From: Staphylococcus carnosus
GTDB lineage: Bacteria > Bacillota > Bacilli > Staphylococcales > Staphylococcaceae
Reading direction: 5' to 3'
NCBI RefSeq assembly: GCF_900458435.1
Contig: NZ_UHCT01000001.1
Span: 558,001 to 622,000 of the forward strand
Length of the DNA stretch: 64,000 bases
Translations under genes and position numbers: made by a program
Shown here: positions 51,973 through 61,554 of the stretch, in pieces
Position numbering within the stretch: the first letter of the stretch is position 1
How the letters are laid out: each line of letters starts with the position of its first letter
Notes under the pieces: generated by a model
What the model saw: the letters and a program-made list of their open reading frames with translations, nothing else
Told to the model about the DNA's origin: nothing
The model's database searches: none

Positions 51973-54147
51973 TTAGCGATTGCTGTTAAATGAATTTTTT
52001 AAACGTGAAATCCAACCTCGTCTTGGACGTGACGGTTTTTGTGGACGATTTTCAATAACAGGTGTTTCGTGTTTTATAGATTTTGCACGTTCAATGGCTT
52101 CATGCATCATATAGAGTTGTGAATTCAACGGCAATTGATTATTGTTCACATAATGATAAACACCGTTTTTGTCTTGATAACGTCCTTTTTGATTATCAGA
52201 GAGTTGTAAATTCAAGAATTTCAACAAGCGTTCTCTAATTTTTTGATTATGCACAGGGAATAAGATTTCTACACGTTTAATCATGTTACGTGTCATTGCA
52301 TCCGCAGATGATAGATAGATTTTTTCATCGCCATTATTATGGAAATAATAAATACGTGAATGTTCTAAGAAACGACCTACAATGCTGACTACTTCTATAT
52401 TCTCACTTACGCCAGGAATACCTGGTTTCAAGCAGCAGATACCACGAATAACAAGTTGAATCTTAACGCCTGCTTGTGAAGCTTCAAATAATTTCTTGAT
52501 AATCGTTTTATCTGTTAAAGAGTTCATTTTCATAATGATATGACCATTACCATGCTCTTTGTGATTTTGAATTTCAGTATCGATACGTTCTACGAATACG
52601 TCACGAATATCAAATGGTGCCACAATCAATTCATTATAATGAGGTTTTAATGAATAACCGCTAAGGTAGTTGAAGAAGTTGATTGCATCTTCAGCAATAC
52701 CTTTATCAGTAGTGATAATACCCATATCTGTGTATATTTCAGCTGTTTTGTCATTATAGTTACCTGTACCTAAATGTACGAATGGAACTAATTGACCTTT
52801 TAATCGCTTAACAACTAAAGTGATTTTACTGTGTGTTTTTAAGTGTGTCATACCATAGATAACGTGACATCCGGCATCTTCCAGCATACGTGCCCAGTGT
52901 ACGTTGTTTTCTTCATCAAAACGCGCTTTCAATTCTACAAGTACTGTGACTTGTTTGCCTTTTTCAGCAGCATTTTTCAAACTCTTGATGATAGGGGAAT
53001 CTTTACTTACTCGATATAACGTTTGTTTGATTGCGATTGTATTCGGGTCTTCAGCAGCTTCGCGAATAAAGTCTACAATTGGTTCAAATGATTCATATGG
53101 GTGATGGAAAAAGATATCACGTTTTAATGCTAAATCAAAAATATTATTATAACCAAGTGAAGCAGGGACTTGCGGTGTATAAGGGTCATAACGCAAGTTA
53201 CTTAATTCTGGTGTTAATCGACCAACTAAGCCGAATAGCATTGTTAAATCTAAAGGACCGTCTACAAAATAAACGTCATTATCATGAATTTCTAATTGTT
53301 CTTTCAACTCTTGAATATCGGCTTCATTTGCATTACGTGCATCAACTTCAAGGCGCACAGCTGAACCACTTTTACGCATTTTTAAGAAACGTTCAATTTC
53401 AATTAATAAGTCCTCAGCGCCATCTTCATGGATTGTCAAATCAGCATTTCTAGTGATTCTGAATGTAAATGTGTTACGAATATCGTAACCTTGGAAAAGA
53501 TATTCGATAAAGTAATCAATTACATCTTCTACCATTAAGACATATTGCTTTCCGTCCTGCTTCATAATCATAAAACGATCAATCAACGATGGAATTTGTA
53601 CAATAGCAGTATTAATAGAATCATCTGTATCTAATTCAACGAAGATGTTTAAACTTTTATTAACCAATTTAGGGAAAGGATGGTACGCATCAATGCCGAG
53701 TGGTGTAAGAGTCGGCAAAATGTTGTCTCTGAATTCACGTTCTAATTGTTCTTGTAACGCTTCATCTAAATTTTCAGGTTTTGTTGTGATGACATCATAT
53801 TCTTGTAAATCTTTTGTAAGTTCGTTATAACGTTCATATTGTAAATCTACTAAGTTTGCGTTTTTCTTTTTAATGGCGTCTAATTGTTCTTTTGGCGTCA
53901 TTTGAGATTTATTTTCCGGTTTATTAAAGTTCATTTTAACTTGGTCTTGCAAACCGGCAACACGAACGATGAAAAATTCATCTAAATTAGATGCGAAAAT
54001 CGCAATGAAATTTAATTGTTCCAATAAAGGATTTGTTTTGTCACTAGCTTCTTGTAATACACGATAGTTGAAATCGAGCCAGCTTAACTCTCGATTGTTA
54101 TAGTATTCTGGTTTGTTGATGTCTTTTTCGACGACTTGATTTTGCAT
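51973..54147 (-). CDS. ppk: Polyphosphate kinase 1
   Basis: A 724-residue PPK1, which reversibly polymerises the gamma-phosphate of ATP into inorganic polyphosphate at the membrane. The N-terminal [17 protein letters not shown] is the family signature. The phospholipase-D-like catalytic domains contain the autophosphorylated His in [18 protein letters not shown] and the second conserved region [18 protein letters not shown]. The C-terminus is basic. I chose the ATG at 54147 because GGGGTGG lies upstream; a GTG three codons earlier overlaps that site. ppx follows upstream on the same strand, 213 bases away, so the two may be expressed together or separately. Confidence 0.95.
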   Translation of the reverse strand: MQNQVVEKDINKPEYYNNRELSWLDFNYRVLQEASDKTNPLLEQLNFIAIFASNLDEFFIVRVAGLQDQVKMNFNKPENKSQMTPKEQLDAIKKKNANLVDLQYERYNELTKDLQEYDVITTKPENLDEALQEQLEREFRDNILPTLTPLGIDAYHPFPKLVNKSLNIFVELDTDDSINTAIVQIPSLIDRFMIMKQDGKQYVLMVEDVIDYFIEYLFQGYDIRNTFTFRITRNADLTIHEDGAEDLLIEIERFLKMRKSGSAVRLEVDARNANEADIQELKEQLEIHDNDVYFVDGPLDLTMLFGLVGRLTPELSNLRYDPYTPQVPASLGYNNIFDLALKRDIFFHHPYESFEPIVDFIREAAEDPNTIAIKQTLYRVSKDSPIIKSLKNAAEKGKQVTVLVELKARFDEENNVHWARMLEDAGCHVIYGMTHLKTHSKITLVVKRLKGQLVPFVHLGTGNYNDKTAEIYTDMGIITTDKGIAEDAINFFNYLSGYSLKPHYNELIVAPFDIRDVFVERIDTEIQNHKEHGNGHIIMKMNSLTDKTIIKKLFEASQAGVKIQLVIRGICCLKPGIPGVSENIEVVSIVGRFLEHSRIYYFHNNGDEKIYLSSADAMTRNMIKRVEILFPVHNQKIRERLLKFLNLQLSDNQKGRYQDKNGVYHYVNNNQLPLNSQLYMMHEAIERAKSIKHETPVIENRPQKPSRPRRGWISRLKNSFNSNR

Positions 54148-54360
54148 AATGGCCACCCCACGGTAAATAAATAGACTGTTTGTATATTAATTTAAAGAAA
54201 ATTAAATGATAATTATCGTTGTTGTATGTTCTAAGATGTTAATTGTTTAAAATTTAATAGTTCGACGGATGATGAAATACAATTTAATGTAAAAACGAAA
54301 TGTTTGTGCTTATGTTCAATTTTTTTCATATACATCCATTAGTACATTAACATAGAAATG

Positions 54361-55890
54361 TTAAGATTTTGTAAAGTTAATGGATACTTTTGATTTTAAA
54401 ACTTTCTCTAAATGTTTCTTTTGTCGATTCGCTTGATATTCTTCAGCAATTGGATTGCCTGTATGATATGCATTGAGAATATAGTTATCTTTATCTTTCT
54501 TTTCAAGTTCAACGCGTTTAACAGGATTTGTATGGGAAACATTTAAAGCATCAATAAATTTAATGATACCGCCTAATGATTGTAAATCGCTTAGTTCATC
54601 ACTATCGAGCCAGCCAGTTTCATTATTGTAGAATTTTAATAATGTTTTATTTTTAAAGCTTGCCATCATTGCGAGCTTAACACGGTCGTGATGATTAAAA
54701 CCGTCAATCATTGAATTGGAAATGATGTAATAAGTATGTTGAGATCCTGAATCTGAATCAATAAATCGTCCTAAATAATAAACATAGGCAGCTTGTTCAA
54801 ATAGTCGTTTTTCCTTATCTGATAATGCAATTTTATCTATTGCTGTCAGTTGTTCGAGCAAGTCGCGTGCAAGTACAACGCGCTGTTGTGCACCACTTTG
54901 TTCATGTTTATAGGCATTTGATAATTGGAAAAGTGCACGATCTTGAACATTGAAACGATCAAAGGCATCTGGATACTTTTCATTTAGATGGTGCATCACA
55001 TAACCTTCACGCAAACCTTTTCTAGAAAACGTAAATTGTGTTGCTTCCACTTGCTTGAATAATGCTTTGAAGACAGCAACAGCAGGTAAAATAATATCAA
55101 CACGATCTCGGCTTAACCCATCCAAATTAGTTAATTCATCACGAGAACTGTCTTTGATAAGATTGAATACTTGGTCTAAGTCTTTTCCTGTCATTGAATA
55201 GCAATGTACGCCGCCAATAGGATAAGATACTTCAGATTGATGAATTCGAGCAGTATTACGTGCAGAACCGCCTACGCCGACTAATGCTACTTCTTGATTA
55301 TTAATCCAACTCAATGAACTGAATTCTTTCTCCAAGAATTTCTGCATTTTTTTAATAGCATCCTTATCATCATGCGCCGCATCCCCAAAAAATTTACGTG
55401 TTAATGTAACAACACCAAATGGGAAGCTGTGTGAATGGATAAGTTCTTTATCTTTAAATAATGTAACTTCAGTAGATCCGCCGCCAATATCTACAGATAA
55501 TCCATTTTCGATATCAGTAGAGTTGATGATGGCATAAAAACCATAGAAAGCTTCATCTAATTCAGGTACTATTGAGATTTTAATACCCAGTTTTTTCTTA
55601 GTTTGTTTTAAAATATCATCACGGTTTTTCGATTGACGAATTGCCGCAGTTGCAATTGGATGCAGTTCATCTACTTTATATGCATCCGCTACTTTTTTAA
55701 AACTCTCTAAGGAATCAATTAATACATCAATTCCTTCTTGATTCATAGTCAAATCATCTTCTAAATATTGACTAAGTCGTGCTGGTGTTTTAATATTTTG
55801 TATTTCTGAAAGACCTGTTTCTTTATCATATTCAAAGACAACAAGTCTGATGGTGTTGGAACCGATGTCAATTAAACCAATGCGTTTCAT
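54361..55890 (-). CDS. ppx: Exopolyphosphatase (Ppx/GppA family)
   Basis: A 509-residue Ppx/GppA phosphatase. IGLIDIGSNTIRLVVFEYD at the N-terminus and VDIGGGSTEVTLF are the sugar-kinase-like ATPase-fold motifs; LVGVGGSARN completes them. The C-terminal third (from about 310) is an HD-like domain (YYIISNSMIDGFNHHDRVKLAMMASF). It degrades polyphosphate and/or pppGpp. I chose the ATG at 55890 because the family N-terminus starts there and GGGGG precedes it; the frame is open 23 codons further upstream. It precedes ppk in the same direction. Confidence 0.92.
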   Translation of the reverse strand: MKRIGLIDIGSNTIRLVVFEYDKETGLSEIQNIKTPARLSQYLEDDLTMNQEGIDVLIDSLESFKKVADAYKVDELHPIATAAIRQSKNRDDILKQTKKKLGIKISIVPELDEAFYGFYAIINSTDIENGLSVDIGGGSTEVTLFKDKELIHSHSFPFGVVTLTRKFFGDAAHDDKDAIKKMQKFLEKEFSSLSWINNQEVALVGVGGSARNTARIHQSEVSYPIGGVHCYSMTGKDLDQVFNLIKDSSRDELTNLDGLSRDRVDIILPAVAVFKALFKQVEATQFTFSRKGLREGYVMHHLNEKYPDAFDRFNVQDRALFQLSNAYKHEQSGAQQRVVLARDLLEQLTAIDKIALSDKEKRLFEQAAYVYYLGRFIDSDSGSQHTYYIISNSMIDGFNHHDRVKLAMMASFKNKTLLKFYNNETGWLDSDELSDLQSLGGIIKFIDALNVSHTNPVKRVELEKKDKDNYILNAYHTGNPIAEEYQANRQKKHLEKVLKSKVSINFTKS

Positions 55891-56235
55891 AATAACCCCC
55901 TCAGATTGCTTGGAAGGAGCTAGCATGCGATTGAAAAATTTCTTTGCCGGAAATATCATAGTTTTCTAACTCCTTCTTTGGAAAAATGTAATCGCTTAAT
56001 GCCTTGTGCGACAAGAGGAAATCACATCTTTACTTCACTTTAATTTTATCACAAAGTGCAAGTTTGCACATTATTTGTATAGACTAAAATTAGACATTAA
56101 TGCACTTTTTACTGAGAAAAATAATTGGTTGATTTTAAAAATTGAGATATAAATAGTGAGGTTATAAAAGTTTATTTACATCAATGATGATATAATACAT
56201 GTATATAATTAAAATTGAGAAAGAGGTTAGCGGAC
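55891..56235. other. Divergent gap between ppx and the YehR-like lipoprotein gene
   Basis: About 345 AT-rich bases. A TATAAT at 56191-56196 is a plausible -10 for the lipoprotein gene. No other element was recognised. Confidence 0.5.
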
Positions 56236-56700
56236 ATGAAGCGAAGCATCCTTGCAATAGCAATGTTGATAGCTGGTATTTTCTTACTGGCAGCGTGCGA
56301 TAAAGAACAATCGAAAACCTATGAAGGAGACCTTCAAGGAGCAGAAGTTATTACTACACTCACTTATAAAGGTGATAAAGTAATTAAACAATCAAGTATC
56401 ATGACAATAGATTACGATACGAATGGCGTTTCCAAATCAGATGCTAAGAAAATTTTAAACAAACAAGAAAAGATATTTAAAGGCGTTGAAGGTGTTACTT
56501 ATAAAAAAGAAATTAAAAAAGACAAAGCGATTCAAAAAGTGGATATTGATTATGAAACTGGCAATGTGAAAAAAATGACTAAAAAATTAGGTATTACCGG
56601 TCCGGCAAAAGGCGAAGATTATGTCAATGTGAAAGATGTAGAACGTGCAATGAAAAAAGCTGGATTTGAGGAAAAGAAACCGTTGAAAGACAATGATTAA
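56236..56700 (+). CDS. YehR-like (DUF1307) lipoprotein
   Basis: A 154-residue predicted lipoprotein: signal peptide MKRSILAIAMLIAGIFLLAAC with lipobox LAAC at about residues 18-21. The mature part (YEGDLQGAEVITTLTYKGDKVIKQSSIMTIDYD ... GVTYKKEIKKD) matches the DUF1307/YehR family of small extracellular lipoproteins of unknown role. Lys-rich throughout. AGAGGTTAG sets the ATG at 56236; codons upstream lack a site. A terminator follows at 56711. Confidence 0.83.
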   Translation: MKRSILAIAMLIAGIFLLAACDKEQSKTYEGDLQGAEVITTLTYKGDKVIKQSSIMTIDYDTNGVSKSDAKKILNKQEKIFKGVEGVTYKKEIKKDKAIQKVDIDYETGNVKKMTKKLGITGPAKGEDYVNVKDVERAMKKAGFEEKKPLKDND

Positions 56701-56710
56701 TAAAATATTA

Positions 56711-56755
56711 AAACTGCAGTAAATTATTGGAAAATGATATTCTGCAGTTTTTTTA
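56711..56755 (+). terminator. Terminator after the YehR-like lipoprotein gene
   Basis: AAACTGCAG (56711-56719) and CTGCAGTTT (56742-56750) form a perfect 9-bp stem, then TTTTAA. Confidence 0.82.
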
Positions 56756-56896
56756 ATCGTTTTTTAAAGCATCATAACAGACTGTTAATATTGTACTTTT
56801 GTTTATATGGTATAATTTGACTTCGAAGTATACATAAGTATGATTATTTCTCTGAAACGAAAAAATTCATGCTCATTTGATAATAGAGGTGAAAAC

Positions 56897-57682
56897 ATGT
56901 CGGATCAATTTACAAATAAAGAACATATAAAGCAGCCGTTGTCTAACGATCCATTTGACTCAACTAAAATCATGAAGCGAGATTTTTGGCTGATACCGCT
57001 GTATATTGTTCTTTTAAATATCGTGCCGTTCTTATTAATTTTACCGGTATGGATGTATGAATCATCTATACATTCTCATATTTCTAAAACGACACAATCT
57101 TTTATTTTGACAATTGGTACTGTTTTAGGCGAACTGATTTTATTATTTATATTCTATTTAATGCATCGTAAGTATCTTATTCCACTTGCTCTTAAAAGGT
57201 TCTCGCAAGCAAAGAAATACATATTGATAGTTATTTTGGCTTATATTTCAATGATGGTAGTAACAGCTGGTTACGATGCGTTAATGAGATTATTGCCAAA
57301 AGCTTACCAATTTACCGAGACACAAAACCAGATGCTTATATTAAAAATGTTTGATAATCCAATGGCTTGGCCAGTTTTATTTATAGATATTGTGATATTA
57401 ACACCATTTGTGGAAGAATTGCTTTTTCGTCATCTTATTATTCATGAACTTGGTAAAAAGATTGGTTTTATTACAGGTGCAGTAATTTCAGCGTTAGTCT
57501 TTGCTTTTGTACACGTGATGAGTGCCCATTCACCATTTGAATATGGGGTATATCTCATCATGGCAATTGCATTAGTCTATGTTTATATGAAATCAGGTGA
57601 AAACTTAGCGGTCTCTATCTCGCTGCATATGCTGATTAATTTAATAGGGTTCATTTCGATTATAGTTCAATATCTTAATTAA
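56897..57682 (+). CDS. CPBP-family intramembrane metalloprotease (first of a tandem pair)
   Basis: A 261-residue membrane protein with about seven segments and the CPBP/Abi (Rce1-like) glutamic protease motifs. VEELLFRHLIIHELGK (EExxxR) is motif 1, FAFVHVM (FxxxH) is motif 2, and SISLHMLINLIG supplies the last His/Asn element. An N-terminal soluble stretch of about 30 residues carries NDPFDSTKIMKRDFWLIPLY, shared with the next gene. GAGGTGAAAAC sets the ATG at 56897. Family members process peptides or act in bacteriocin immunity and agr-type signalling; the target here is unknown. Confidence 0.85.
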   Translation: MSDQFTNKEHIKQPLSNDPFDSTKIMKRDFWLIPLYIVLLNIVPFLLILPVWMYESSIHSHISKTTQSFILTIGTVLGELILLFIFYLMHRKYLIPLALKRFSQAKKYILIVILAYISMMVVTAGYDALMRLLPKAYQFTETQNQMLILKMFDNPMAWPVLFIDIVILTPFVEELLFRHLIIHELGKKIGFITGAVISALVFAFVHVMSAHSPFEYGVYLIMAIALVYVYMKSGENLAVSISLHMLINLIGFISIIVQYLN

Positions 57683-57688
57683 AAAATA

Positions 57689-57730
57689 ACTGCTGATATC
57701 TAAATTAGAGGTGTCAGCAGTCTTGTTTTT
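57689..57730 (+). terminator. Terminator between the two CPBP genes
   Basis: ACTGCTGA and TCAGCAGT form a perfect stem with a 17-base loop, then CTTGTTTTT. Confidence 0.7.
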
Positions 57731-57820
57731 GGGTATTATAAAGTTTCGCAACACAAAATTAAAAAACAATAATATTACCTATGGTATAATTATTGAAATT
57801 TACATCAAGAGGTGAACATC

Positions 57821-58567
57821 ATGATAAATAACCCATTCGATTCTCCGAAAGTCATGAAACGAGACTTTGGGCTGATTCCATTGTATTTTCTATTGCTTAA
57901 CGTTGGCCAAATTATTGTATTGGGCATTGGCCTGATTGTCATAGAAACATTCCACATGAAAATTCCACATAACGGTAATGCAATTGCGAGCAGTTTTGGC
58001 GACATTATTAGTTTTTCGTTGTTATTTTATATTTTTTATAAGATGCACCAACACTATATCATTCCGATTGTCCTTGAACGGATTAAGCAAGCGAAAGCCT
58101 ATATCTGGCTCGTTATTATTACCTATATAGTCTACTTGATTGTAGATCACGCTTACTCCTATGCTTTGCAATTTTTGCCGAAACACTATCAATTCGAAGA
58201 ATCACAAAATCAAACAATGATTATTGAACAATTTAATACACCATGGTTGTGGCCAGTACTCTTTTTAACTACTGGGATACTGGAACCGATTGCCGAAGAA
58301 TTAATTTTTCGTCATGTATTGATACATGAATTGGGTAAGAAGATTACCTATATCGGAGCAGCTATTTTATCAACACTGTTTTTTGCGGTGTTACACTTGC
58401 ATGCGGGTTCGTCGCCTTTTGAATTTATTCCTTATTTATATGCCGGTTTCTTTATAGTATTTGTCTACTTTAAGTCAGGGAAAAATTTAGTGGTCTCCAG
58501 CATGCTGCATATTCTCAACAATAGTGTAGTTGTATTAACTATCATCTATCAACAACTGTTTCATTAA
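57821..58567 (+). CDS. CPBP-family intramembrane metalloprotease (second of a tandem pair)
   Basis: A 248-residue paralogue of the preceding gene. It shares the N-terminal signature NNPFDSPKVMKRDFGLIPLY, the motif AEELIFRHVLIHELGKK (EExxxR) and FAVLHLH (FxxxH); the final helix has SMLHILNNSVV. AGAGGTG at 57809-57815 sets the ATG at 57821, while the GTG at 57812 lies inside it. It lacks the first 13 residues of its neighbour. The pair probably arose by tandem duplication; each has its own promoter region and a terminator lies between them. Confidence 0.85.
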   Translation: MINNPFDSPKVMKRDFGLIPLYFLLLNVGQIIVLGIGLIVIETFHMKIPHNGNAIASSFGDIISFSLLFYIFYKMHQHYIIPIVLERIKQAKAYIWLVIITYIVYLIVDHAYSYALQFLPKHYQFEESQNQTMIIEQFNTPWLWPVLFLTTGILEPIAEELIFRHVLIHELGKKITYIGAAILSTLFFAVLHLHAGSSPFEFIPYLYAGFFIVFVYFKSGKNLVVSSMLHILNNSVVVLTIIYQQLFH

Positions 58568-58689
58568 ACTGATGTGCTCTAAATTGTCATATTTTTCAAA
58601 ATCTAAATATGTTAAATTGGATAGGAAAGGGAATAGATAGGTATTGTGTTAATACACTTTTCCAATGTACTAGAAAAGGGGCAGAAACG

Positions 58690-59361
58690 ATGACTACTAT
58701 ATTAGAATTAAAAGACGTCTGCTATAAAGTAGATAAACGTCTGATTATTGACCACATTGATTTAACAGTTAAAGATGGTGAAAAAATAGCTGTGGTGGGA
58801 CCATCTGGAAGCGGTAAAAGCACACTCTTTCATTTATTAAATAATTTAATCAGTCCGACTGATGGAGAATTATTTTATAAAGGAAAAGCTTATAAAGACT
58901 ACCAACCAGAATCGTTGCGCCGACAAATCAGTTATATGCCGCAATCAACAGAATTATTCGATACGACAATAGGTGAAAACCTAGCATTTCCCGCACTGGC
59001 TCGAAATGACAAATTTGATTCAGCACGTGCTAAGAAATTATTAGCTAGTTTCGGATTAGGTGATTATAAGCTTGATACGAATGTAGAATTTTTATCAGGG
59101 GGAGAGCGCCAACGTATTTGTCTGGCTCGTCAATTGATGTACATACCAGATGTTCTGCTTCTGGATGAAGCAACGAGTGCACTGGATGCAGACAACACGG
59201 AAAAAGCAGAAGATGCGATTTTCAGCTTAGCCAAAGATGAAGGCGTTTCGGTAATGTGGATTACACATAGTTATGACCAAAGCATGTCCAACTTTGATCG
59301 CCGTATTGATATTGTCGATGGCAAAATTAATAAGGATAATAAGGGGGACATTGATGTATGA
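58690..59361 (+). CDS. fetA: ABC transporter ATP-binding protein, FetA/YbbL-like
   Basis: A 223-residue ABC ATPase: Walker A GPSGSGKSTL, Q-loop MPQSTELF, signature LSGGERQR, Walker B VLLLDEATSALD and switch His in WITHSYDQ. The adjoining UPF0014/FetB permease gene, overlapping its 3' end by four bases, makes it FetA-like (E. coli FetAB is described as an iron exporter that lessens oxidative stress). AAAAGGGG sets the ATG at 58690; the frame is open upstream to 58609 without a site. Confidence 0.85.
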   Translation: MTTILELKDVCYKVDKRLIIDHIDLTVKDGEKIAVVGPSGSGKSTLFHLLNNLISPTDGELFYKGKAYKDYQPESLRRQISYMPQSTELFDTTIGENLAFPALARNDKFDSARAKKLLASFGLGDYKLDTNVEFLSGGERQRICLARQLMYIPDVLLLDEATSALDADNTEKAEDAIFSLAKDEGVSVMWITHSYDQSMSNFDRRIDIVDGKINKDNKGDIDV

Positions 59362-60131
59362 GTACAACAGCTCTATGTATTTCGGCAATGCTCTTGATTA
59401 TTCCAATCGCCATCTCTATTAAAGAGAAATTGCATATTGCTAAAGAATTAATTGTTGCTTCAATCAGAGCAGTCATTCAATTAGTGATTCTTGGTTTTAT
59501 ATTACATTTTATTTTTGACTTGAATTCACCATGGATATTAATTCTTTTCGTGTTAGTGATTATAGTTAACGCATCTTGGAATACAATCGGCCGTGCTTCT
59601 AAAATCATGCACAATGTATTCTGGATTTCTTTCATAGCAATATTCATAGGTACTGCATTGCCATTAATTGTTATTGTGGCAGCAGGAGCAATCAAGTTTA
59701 CAGGGAATGAATTAATTCCAATCGCAGGTATGCTGGCAAATAATGGTTTAATCGCTATCAACTTAGCATATCAAAACTTAGACCGTTCATTTGTAAGAGA
59801 GTACGGTACAATCGAATGCAAGCTTTCATTAGGGGCTTCACCGAAACTTGCTTCAAAATCAGCTGTTCAAGAAAGCATTAAACTCGCTATTGTGCCAACA
59901 ATCGATTCAGTTAAAACATATGGTTTAGTTTCTATTCCAGGTATGATGTCAGGATTGATTATCAGTGGTGTGGATCCGCTTCAAGCCATCAAATTCCAAT
60001 TGCTTGTTGTTTTCATCCATACAACTGCAACAATCATGTCAGCATTAATCGCAACATATTTAAGTTACAAACAATTCTTTAACAATCGCGACCAATTAAT
60101 CGGCAGCATGTTAGATGAAAATGAAGAATAA
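59358..60131 (+). CDS. fetB: UPF0014/FetB-family membrane permease
   Basis: A 257-residue protein with about seven membrane segments, of the UPF0014 (YbbM/FetB) family. Typical stretches are SIRAVIQLVILGFIL, IPIAGMLANNGLIAINLAYQNL, ECKLSLGASPKLASKSAVQESIKLAIVPTIDSVKTYGLVSIPGMMSGLIISGVDPLQAIKFQLLV. It is the partner of the ATPase just upstream, and the ATGA overlap couples translation. Iron or another metal export is inferred from the E. coli family member. A terminator follows. Confidence 0.87.
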   Translation: MSTTALCISAMLLIIPIAISIKEKLHIAKELIVASIRAVIQLVILGFILHFIFDLNSPWILILFVLVIIVNASWNTIGRASKIMHNVFWISFIAIFIGTALPLIVIVAAGAIKFTGNELIPIAGMLANNGLIAINLAYQNLDRSFVREYGTIECKLSLGASPKLASKSAVQESIKLAIVPTIDSVKTYGLVSIPGMMSGLIISGVDPLQAIKFQLLVVFIHTTATIMSALIATYLSYKQFFNNRDQLIGSMLDENEE

Positions 60132-60143
60132 ATACATTAAAAT

Positions 60144-60199
60144 ACTGGGATTCGGAAATGCAGGATAGTTTATTCTGCATCCCGTTTTCCCAGTTTTTC
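60144..60199 (+). terminator. Terminator after fetB
   Basis: ACTGGGA (60144-60150) and TCCCAGT (60188-60194) with an inner ATGCAG/CTGCAT stem, then TTTTTCT. Confidence 0.75.
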
Positions 60200-60312
60200 T
60201 ATGTTTGAAAACAAATGAATTATGATACACACCTTACATTCTTTGCAAATTTCAATTATAATAGATAGGTTGAATTTACAAAATAATATTAAAATGAAAG
60301 GAGTGAAAGGCC

Positions 60313-61506
60313 ATGTCATTCATGCGTATTGTAACCTTTATTATCAGCGTCTTTATTGTTGGAATGGTGGAAATGATGGTTGCTGGAATTATGAATTTAA
60401 TGAGCCATGATTTGCATGTTTCTGAAGCATGGATTGGTCAATTGGTAACATTATATGCTGTGACTTTTGCAGTATGCGGACCGATATTAGTTAAAATAAC
60501 GAATCGATTTAATGCCAAATCAGTTTTGTTATGGACGATTGTAGTGTTTGTGTTAGGTAATGCTATGATTGTGGTGTCACCGAATTTTGCAACTTTAATA
60601 ATCGGACGAATTATTTCATCTGCAGCAGCTGCATTAATTATTGTGAAAGTATTAGCGTTGACTGCGATGCTGACTGCACCTGAACATAGAGGGAAAATGA
60701 TTGGAATTGTTTATTCAGGATTCAGCGGTGCTAATGTATTAGGTGTACCAATCGGAACAATACTCGGCGGTTGGTTAGGTTGGCGTGCTACCTTCGTATT
60801 CATCATTGTCATTAGTGTATTAGCAGCCGGCTTAATGATAAGATACTTGCCAACTCCATCAGAACTCTCATTTGTCTCAGAAGGGCAAGAGAACGGACAG
60901 ACGCCGCAATCTAAAATTTTGAATCGCAAAGAAGTGATGAAGTATTTAACAATAACTTTCTTATTTCTTACAGCGAACTCCATTACATTCGTATATATTA
61001 ATCCATTAATGCTGTCTAATGGACACGACTTGAAATTTGTATCATTTGTATTATTAATTAATGGTATTGCAGGGACATTAGGAACATCAATGGGTGGTTT
61101 CTTGGCTGATAAATGGTCAAGTAAAACTTGGCTTTTAACAGCGACAATAACATTTTCTGTCGCATTAGCAGTCATTAACTTTTTCTTGTCTGCATCTTGG
61201 ATGCTTATCATTATCATCTTTATTTGGAATATAATGCAATGGAGCACTAATCCTGCTGTACAAAGCGGCATTATTGAACATGTTCAAGGAGATGCAAGTC
61301 AAGTACTGAGCTGGAATATGTCCAGCTTGAATGCAGGAATTGCTGCAGGCGGTATGATCGGTGGTTTGATTGTGTCGCATATCGGAATTAATGCTGTAAC
61401 ATATAGTTCAAGCATACTTGGATTTATCATCTTTATCATTATCTTATTCTTGAAAAAAGTACGACATACACCAGCAAAAAGTGCTGTGAATACTAAAAGC
61501 GCTTAA
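60313..61506 (+). CDS. MFS transporter, drug/sugar efflux type (DHA1)
   Basis: A 397-residue, 12-segment major facilitator of the DHA1 type (AraJ/YdhP-like). WIGQLVTLYAVTFAVCGPILVKITNRFNAKSVLL holds motif A-like residues; GIVYSGFSGANVLGVPIGTILGGWLGWRATFVF is the antiporter motif C region. Substrate unknown: sugars, arabinosides or drugs are exported by relatives. AAAGGAGTG precedes the ATG at 60313. The terminator stem overlaps its last codons. Confidence 0.84.
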   Translation: MSFMRIVTFIISVFIVGMVEMMVAGIMNLMSHDLHVSEAWIGQLVTLYAVTFAVCGPILVKITNRFNAKSVLLWTIVVFVLGNAMIVVSPNFATLIIGRIISSAAAALIIVKVLALTAMLTAPEHRGKMIGIVYSGFSGANVLGVPIGTILGGWLGWRATFVFIIVISVLAAGLMIRYLPTPSELSFVSEGQENGQTPQSKILNRKEVMKYLTITFLFLTANSITFVYINPLMLSNGHDLKFVSFVLLINGIAGTLGTSMGGFLADKWSSKTWLLTATITFSVALAVINFFLSASWMLIIIIFIWNIMQWSTNPAVQSGIIEHVQGDASQVLSWNMSSLNAGIAAGGMIGGLIVSHIGINAVTYSSSILGFIIFIIILFLKKVRHTPAKSAVNTKSA

Positions 61507-61533
61507 TCCTTAGAGATTGAGCGCTTTTTTTTA
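61495..61533 (+). terminator. Terminator overlapping the end of the MFS gene
   Basis: AAAAGCGCTTAATC (61495-61508, containing the TAA stop) and GATTGAGCGCTTTT (61515-61528) pair with one wobble, followed by a T run. Confidence 0.85.
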
Positions 61534-61554
61534 CGTCTATTTATAGAGGGATAG

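Noticed and set aside
60711..61271. A 186-codon open frame antisense to the MFS gene
   Set aside because: It lies wholly inside a clear MFS transporter gene and has no start signal; a shadow frame.
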